This document shows, piece after piece, positions 5,920 through 9,677 of a stretch of DNA of 9,677 nt. Origin of the DNA: Candidatus Sulfotelmatobacter sp. Lineage in GTDB: Bacteria > Acidobacteriota > Terriglobia > Terriglobales > Acidobacteriaceae. How positions within the stretch are numbered: position 1 is the stretch's first letter; each line of letters opens with the position of its first letter. Both the position numbers and the translations under genes were made by a program. Under the pieces are notes generated by a model, which saw nothing but the letters and a program-made list of their open reading frames with translations, did not search any database and was not told the origin of the DNA. Where the stretch lies: the NCBI GenBank assembly GCA_030037575.1, contig JASHRB010000402.1, forward strand, positions 1-9,677. The letters run 5' to 3'.

Positions 5920-6264
5920 ATGGGCGCACCGGGCGGTGGTTTGGCGCAAATCGGCAGCTCCGTGGTGGTCAAGGGCGAACTCTCGGGCAGCGAAGATCTT
6001 TTTGTCGATGGTCACGTCGAGGGCACCATCGCCTTAAAGAGCAACAATTTAACGGTGGGGCCCAACGGCCAGGTAAAAGCCAGCGTTGATGCCAAGGGAG
6101 TCATCGTGCAGGGCAAACTGGAAGGCAACATACAAGCCAGCGATCGCGTCGAACTACGCAAGTCTGCCAGCGTTACCGGGGACATTGCCACGCAGCGAAT
6201 TTCGATCGAAGAAGGCGCTTTCTTGAAGGGTAAAGTCGATATTCACCGCAGCGACAGCAAGTAG
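5920..6264 (+). CDS. Bactofilin (polymer-forming cytoskeletal protein)
   Basis: Bactofilins (formerly DUF583) are small right-handed beta-helix proteins that polymerise without nucleotide and scaffold cell-shape, stalk or envelope machinery at the inner face of the membrane. This one has 114 residues. The ATG at 5920 is preceded by CAGGAG about eight bases away, and the open frame upstream adds nothing bactofilin-like. Repeating beta-helix turns are visible: SSVVVKGELSGSEDLFVDG (13-31), HVEGTIALKSNNLTVGPNG, QVKASVDAKGVIVQGKLEG (51-69), NIQASDRVELRKSASVTGD, and IATQRISIEEGAFLKGKVD. Hydrophobic residues alternate, with glycine at the turns. The N- and C-terminal tails are very short (MGAPGGG and HRSDSK), so it is close to a bare core domain, and there is no transmembrane segment. 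A methyltransferase-like gene follows after 43 bases and is probably co-transcribed. Confidence 0.93.
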   Translation: MGAPGGGLAQIGSSVVVKGELSGSEDLFVDGHVEGTIALKSNNLTVGPNGQVKASVDAKGVIVQGKLEGNIQASDRVELRKSASVTGDIATQRISIEEGAFLKGKVDIHRSDSK

Positions 6265-6307
6265 CAACCAAGACTTCTAAAAGCTTCTCAGGTTCAATGT
6301 ACACAGG

Positions 6308-7024
6308 ATGTCATCGGTCTCGCAGAATTTCATGAAACTTTTTCGCAGTTCGTCTGGGCCTGAGGTGGCTCCGGCACAGACTTTTGAGAAGCTGACCCGC
6401 CGGTCGAGCGGATTGGGAGAGCTGTCGCGCATGTGGGAATCCCTTGAAACGCTTTGCGTGCTTGATCTCGGTTCGACCTCACCAGGCAACATTCGCTACT
6501 TCACCGAACGCGGGCACAAGATTTACAGCGAGGATCTGCTCACGGCTTCGACTGATCCCGAGCTTCTGAGCAAAGATGAACAGGGACATGCGGTGCTCGA
6601 CAGCCGCAAATTTCTGGCTGAGAATCTGGTTTATCCGGCTGCGCGTTTCGACGTGATTTTCTGCTGGAATTTGCCCGATTATCTTGACGAGGGATTGGTA
6701 AAACCGGTGGTGGGCAGGCTGTGGTCGATTTTGAAGCCGGGGGGAATGCTGCTGGCCTTCTTTCATACGCGGGACGCCGGGCCTGACGCGCCCTGCCACC
6801 GCTTTCATATCGTCGGTCCCGACACCCTGCAGATGCACAAAATTGAGCTGCGCCGTGAAACCCGCCGCGGACCGACGGGCGCAATACACACGGCGATCAG
6901 CGATGGTTTTCAATTGCAGCGAGTGTTCAACAATCGGCACATCGAGACTTTGTTCCGCGATTTCGCTTCCATCAAATTCTTTCTTGCCCGCGACAGCATT
7001 CGGGAAGTGTTAGTGGTGCGCTGA
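6308..7024 (+). CDS. Class I SAM-dependent methyltransferase-like protein
   Basis: This 238-residue cytoplasmic protein has a Rossmann-type methyltransferase layout. Motif I is VLDLGSTSPGNIRYF (51-65), a looser form lacking the usual GxGxG. An acidic pair (E75 D76) ends strand 2. The sequence FDVIFCWNLPDYLDEG (114-129) matches motif IV, and LWSILKPGGMLLAFF (138-152) matches the LKPGG motif V/VI region. The C-terminus (about 165-238) is an unrecognised region ending in a strand-like IREVLVVR. The start is the ATG at 6308. No strong Shine-Dalgarno is seen, and an ATG eight codons later is possible. It lies 43 bases behind the bactofilin gene. I have an impression that this pairing recurs in acidobacteria, which I could not check. 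The substrate is unknown. Because motif I is weak, it may bind SAM poorly or be a non-catalytic partner. It ends in a hairpin that overlaps its stop codon. Confidence 0.78.
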   Translation: MSSVSQNFMKLFRSSSGPEVAPAQTFEKLTRRSSGLGELSRMWESLETLCVLDLGSTSPGNIRYFTERGHKIYSEDLLTASTDPELLSKDEQGHAVLDSRKFLAENLVYPAARFDVIFCWNLPDYLDEGLVKPVVGRLWSILKPGGMLLAFFHTRDAGPDAPCHRFHIVGPDTLQMHKIELRRETRRGPTGAIHTAISDGFQLQRVFNNRHIETLFRDFASIKFFLARDSIREVLVVR

Positions 7025-7063
7025 ACTAGACGCGCGAGGCTCGCGGGGAGAGTTCAGGCTTTT
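7021..7063 (+). terminator. Hairpin terminator overlapping the methyltransferase stop
   Basis: CTGAACT (7021-7027) pairs perfectly with AGTTCAG (7051-7057). Inside, CGCG (7033-7036) pairs with CGCG (7042-7045) across AGGCT. GCTTTT follows. The outer stem includes the TGA stop at 7022-7024. The T tract is short (four), so termination may be partial. The hairpin also sits between two convergent genes. Confidence 0.45.
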
Positions 7064-7081
7064 GTCCCGAGATGTAGCCCT

Positions 7082-7771
7082 TCATTGTTCTGGCGGTTTT
7101 TTCCACACGATGGCTGCCATCCGAAACAGGAAGTGCCGCGAAATCTCTGCCGGGTGTTCCCCGGGGGAAGGAAACGCAGAGGAAACCGAGTCGCGAATTT
7201 CTTGTGGCACGTAAGCCCGGCGCACGGAGGTGATGCCATCAACCCACGCCACGCGACTCCCCATGATGGGAAAGCTCGCATACACCAGCCCGAGGTGAAG
7301 CCGATTTCGCACTAGATCGTTGATCAATAAAGCCTGGCGGCATACCCGCATGCCCTCGCGAATGAATTGAGTCAACTGCCGGGGATTCAAATGGTGGACA
7401 AAAAGATTGCAACCGACTAAATCGAATGAACTGTCGCAAAACGGAATACGCAATGCGTCGGCCACGACCGAGTGATTGCCCGGCGGCAAATGAGACCGGG
7501 CCATGTCGAGAAGGGTTACGTCGAATGCGAAACCATCGCGAGCCATCTTATTACGCAGGGTCGCAGGCACTTCTCCCAGGCCTGCGGCAACTTCCAGCAG
7601 CGAGAAGCGCTTTATTCCCGTGGCTTGAGCCACGCGCCCGAGCATTCTCTGAGTGGTCGCGACGCCACCGAACCAACGGTTGATGCGGCCGATGGTTTTC
7701 AGAGCGGCCTCGACCTCTTGCGGCGAACAGCTGTCAGAGTCGAGGATCTCAGGCGCGTCGATTCGCTGCAT
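7082..7771 (-). CDS. Class I SAM-dependent methyltransferase, quinone/polyketide tailoring type
   Basis: This 229-residue cytoplasmic methyltransferase has canonical motifs. Motif I is LLEVAAGLGEVP (58-69). The strand-2 end is VTLLDMA with D89. VVADALRIPF (102-111) precedes FDLVGCNLFVHHL (116-128). Then come a helix and strand, FIREGMRVCRQALLINDL (136-153). The N-terminal helix EAALKTIGRINRWFGGVATTQRML (21-44) resembles methyltransferases that I recall near type III polyketide synthases and geranylgeranyl-reductase-like oxidoreductases, so a small phenolic or quinone-like substrate is plausible. No such genes are in this window. The ATG at 7771 lies inside the 3' end of the ABM gene (23-base overlap) and has no obvious Shine-Dalgarno, so translation probably depends on coupling. 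The substrate is unproven. Confidence 0.82.
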   Translation of the reverse strand: MQRIDAPEILDSDSCSPQEVEAALKTIGRINRWFGGVATTQRMLGRVAQATGIKRFSLLEVAAGLGEVPATLRNKMARDGFAFDVTLLDMARSHLPPGNHSVVADALRIPFCDSSFDLVGCNLFVHHLNPRQLTQFIREGMRVCRQALLINDLVRNRLHLGLVYASFPIMGSRVAWVDGITSVRRAYVPQEIRDSVSSAFPSPGEHPAEISRHFLFRMAAIVWKKPPEQ

Positions 7772-8120
7772 GGCTAGGGGCCGGCTTCGTTATTGCGGAG
7801 AGCATAAGCAACTCGCCGACCGTGTTGACACGTACTTCATAATGGTTTGCGGCGGTTTCGAACCTGCAGAGAAGCTTTTGAGCCTCCGGCTCGAAGACGG
7901 GAACCGTGTAATTTGCTCCAGCGAACTGCTGCACCGCTTCGAGAGATTCGAATAGATTCATCACCACGAATTCGGACTCTTGCGGACTGTTTTTGCGAAG
8001 TATGTATCCGCCGCGGTAGCCCGTAATTCTTTCGAGTTCGGGCAACACCCGCTCCTTTAGAAGTTGCTCATAAGCATCCGCATGCTGGCTCTTGGTCCAG
8101 CCCCGCCAATGACGTGCCAT
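7749..8120 (-). CDS. Antibiotic-biosynthesis-monooxygenase-fold (ABM) protein
   Basis: This 123-residue protein has the ferredoxin-like dimeric alpha/beta-barrel pattern of ABM-domain proteins, cofactor-free monooxygenases or heme-degrading relatives. Strand-helix segments include RHWRGWTKSQHADAYEQLL (3-21), LERITGYRGGYILRK (29-43), EFVVMNLFESLEAVQQFAG (50-68), and LLCRFETAANHYEVR (83-97). The start is one of two adjacent ATGs (8123 or 8120). GGAGGG lies seven bases before 8120, so I chose that one. A longer frame to 8174 adds 18 residues and is unlikely. The domain ends near residue 100. The last 20 or so residues form a tail encoded partly in the overlap with the methyltransferase gene. Enzymatic activity cannot be inferred, because the family lacks a universal catalytic motif and many members are uncharacterised. 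It follows the ABC exporter gene by 96 bases on the same strand. Confidence 0.78.
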   Translation of the reverse strand: MARHWRGWTKSQHADAYEQLLKERVLPELERITGYRGGYILRKNSPQESEFVVMNLFESLEAVQQFAGANYTVPVFEPEAQKLLCRFETAANHYEVRVNTVGELLMLSAITKPAPSHAANRRA

Positions 8121-8216
8121 CATGCTTCCCTCCATCGCGAAAGTTTGCTTGTCAACGGTGCACATCATCTGCAATCGAGCGCCGGAACGAATTCCTCACA
8201 AGCCAGCGCAAGCCGC

Positions 8217-9677
8217 TCAAACTTCCGCCAGTTCCTCTTCCAGCAACTGCTTGTTATACAAGTCGCTGTAATAGCCATTTAAGGCGAGCAGTTCATCGTG
8301 AGTTCCGGCCTCGACTACGCGTCCCTCATGCAGCACGGCGATGCGGTCGGCATTGCGCACGGTGGAGACGCGATGTGAGATAAAGATCGTGGTGCGGCCC
8401 CGCATGATCTCGCGCAGATGATTCAGAATTCTATCCTCGGTGTGGGTATCGACGCTCGAAAGCGCATCATCGAGGATGAGAATGGGCGGGTTGCGAATCA
8501 GGGCGCGGGCGATCGCGGTGCGCTGCTTCTGGCCTCCGGAGAGGGTAATGCCGCGCTCGCCGACCATGGTTTGATAGCCTTCCGGGAAGGTTTCGATTTC
8601 GCCGGCGATGTTGGCAGCCTCGGCGGACTCCTGAATTTGCCGATCCGTAGCCGTCTCCACGCCCAAAGCGATGTTCTCCCGAATCCGCTCGCTGAACAGA
8701 AAGGTTTCCTGCGGCACGAAGCCAATGTTCTTGCGCAGCTCCGCGACCGAATAATCGCGGATGGACCGGCCGTCGAGCAGGATCATTCCAGGCGTAGCCT
8801 CGTAAATGCGTGGGATCAGACTCACGAGGGTGGTTTTGCCCGATCCCGTCGGACCCACAATGGCCACACTAGTGCCGGCGGGGACAAGAAGGTTTATGTC
8901 GCGCAGCACGGGCTTGCCGTTGTAGGCGAAGTTCAATCCGCGAAATTCGATCTCGCCTCGCAATTCAACGTTCAGCGCTCCGCCGTGGTCTTTGATTTCG
9001 CTCTGTTGTTGCATGATTTCATTCAGCCGCAGCAGAGACGCCGTGCCCCGTTGAAACAGGTTGACGACCCAGCCGAGCGCAATCACAGGAAAGGTTAACT
9101 GCATCATGTAAATGGTGAACGCAGTGAAGTCGCCTACGTTCATCGAGCCGGAGAGAAACAGTGTGGTCTGGCTTCCCAGGTACGAGACAAGCCGAACCGT
9201 GGTTTGTCCGCGCAAGACTTCTCGGCCGCCCACCCATAGAACCAGCACCATGGCCAGTCCAAGCATGAACTCGAGAGTAGGCCACAACATGCCCATCAAC
9301 CGCACCAGCTTTAGGCTACGGGCAACGTATTCACGGTTCGCCTTTTCAAAGGATCTGATTTCCGCTTCCTCCTGCACATAGGCACGAACCAGGCGCGCGC
9401 CCGAAAAATTCTCCTGAGCGCGCGCAGAGATGTCGGAGAACATCTCCTGAATCTTTTCGAACCGCTCGTGGATTTTGCGGCCGAAGGATTGAATCACGAC
9501 GCTGACAACCGGCAAGGGCAGGAAGGCGTAGAGCGTGAGCCTGGGGCTCATGTTGATCATGAAAGCTAGCGCGCCCGCGGTGAAAACCAAAGTGTTGGCC
9601 GAGTACATGATCGCCGGTCCGAGCAACATGCGCACGGCGTTCAGATCGTTCGTCATGCGCGCCATAATGTCGCCGGT
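8217..9677 (-). CDS. ABC multidrug-type exporter half (MdlA/TM287-like), N-terminus beyond window
   Basis: This type IV ABC exporter subunit has fused transmembrane and nucleotide-binding domains in the inner membrane. In all 486 residues are visible. About the first 120, including the first transmembrane helices, lie beyond 9677. The frame opens at the edge with TGDIMARMTNDLNAVR, a conserved cytoplasmic loop segment. Hydrophobic helices follow (e.g. SANTLVFTAGALAFMI and FMLGLAMVLVLWVGG). The nucleotide-binding domain has an A-loop Tyr (FAYNGKPVL), Walker A GPTGSGKTT (near 8826-8852), Q-loop GFVPQETFLF, signature LSGGQKQR, Walker B ILILDDALSSVD and H-loop FISHRVS. The residue after Walker B is Asp (codon 8466-8468) rather than the catalytic Glu. 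That Asp is shared with E. coli MdlA, Bacillus BmrC and TM287, the degenerate-site halves of heterodimeric exporters. No partner half lies downstream in the window. One could lie beyond 9677. The substrate is unknown. Confidence 0.93.
   Translation of the reverse strand, partial: TGDIMARMTNDLNAVRMLLGPAIMYSANTLVFTAGALAFMINMSPRLTLYAFLPLPVVSVVIQSFGRKIHERFEKIQEMFSDISARAQENFSGARLVRAYVQEEAEIRSFEKANREYVARSLKLVRLMGMLWPTLEFMLGLAMVLVLWVGGREVLRGQTTVRLVSYLGSQTTLFLSGSMNVGDFTAFTIYMMQLTFPVIALGWVVNLFQRGTASLLRLNEIMQQQSEIKDHGGALNVELRGEIEFRGLNFAYNGKPVLRDINLLVPAGTSVAIVGPTGSGKTTLVSLIPRIYEATPGMILLDGRSIRDYSVAELRKNIGFVPQETFLFSERIRENIALGVETATDRQIQESAEAANIAGEIETFPEGYQTMVGERGITLSGGQKQRTAIARALIRNPPILILDDALSSVDTHTEDRILNHLREIMRGRTTIFISHRVSTVRNADRIAVLHEGRVVEAGTHDELLALNGYYSDLYNKQLLEEELAEV

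Noticed and set aside
5352..6089. Plus-strand open frame of 245 codons spanning the secreted protein and bactofilin start.
   Set aside because: It crosses two divergent genes in the wrong frame, and the translation is low-quality with no motifs.
8150..8155. Perfect TTGACA -35 box on the minus strand upstream of the ABM gene.
   Set aside because: No -10-like sequence is found 16-18 bases downstream. The expected place is occupied by the GGAGGG ribosome binding site.
8418..9098. Plus-strand open frame of 226 codons opposite the ABC exporter nucleotide-binding domain.
   Set aside because: It is antisense to Walker A, signature and Walker B coding sequence. Long antisense frames are common in GC-rich conserved genes.

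Overview
The window looks like chromosomal DNA of an acidobacterium (Acidobacteriota, probably class Terriglobia or a relative). This rests on protein style: a secreted 310-residue protein of a type I associate with that phylum, a short bactofilin, a MazG with a KLSSRAAQVGFDW core, and a COG3375 GNAT beside an OSBS/NSAR-type enolase-superfamily protein. The phylum call is an inference made without any database search. Genes are densely packed on both strands. There are no rRNA, tRNA, CRISPR, phage or transposase genes, and no gene-free stretch over 300 bases.

Layout. Positions 1-926 (minus) hold the N-terminal two-thirds or so of an FAD-dependent glycerol-3-phosphate dehydrogenase, cut by the window edge. 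A 229-base gap follows, with a structured inverted repeat and an intrinsic terminator that belongs to the next minus-strand gene. That gene is a DJ-1/PfpI-family stress protein (1156-1722). It is transcribed divergently from mazG (1855-2772), a nucleotide pyrophosphohydrolase that carries an in-frame palindromic insert. mazG overlaps a COG3375 GNAT acyltransferase (2769-3542). After a short gap with a CTCTGT-type repeat comes an o-succinylbenzoate synthase / N-succinylamino acid racemase (3639-4754). An unrecognised secreted protein (4800-5732, minus) converges on it.

On the plus strand again, a bactofilin (5920-6264) has a plausible promoter and is followed by a divergent SAM-methyltransferase-like protein (6308-7024) that ends in a hairpin. 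The last part is a minus-strand run, read from the right edge: an MdlA/TM287-type ABC exporter half with a degenerate catalytic Asp (9677-8217, N-terminus missing), a small antibiotic-biosynthesis-monooxygenase-fold protein (8120-7749) and an overlapping class I methyltransferase (7771-7082).

How the genes may work together. The GNAT plus NSAR/OSBS pair matches the known N-succinylation route that converts D- to L-amino acids, and the racemase may also serve menaquinone synthesis. The ABC exporter, ABM protein and methyltransferase could form a small modify-and-export unit. PfpI and MazG are both housecleaning or stress proteins sharing one divergent control region. I see no clear evidence of a wholly new multi-gene system. 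The most unusual item is the palindromic element embedded in the mazG reading frame.
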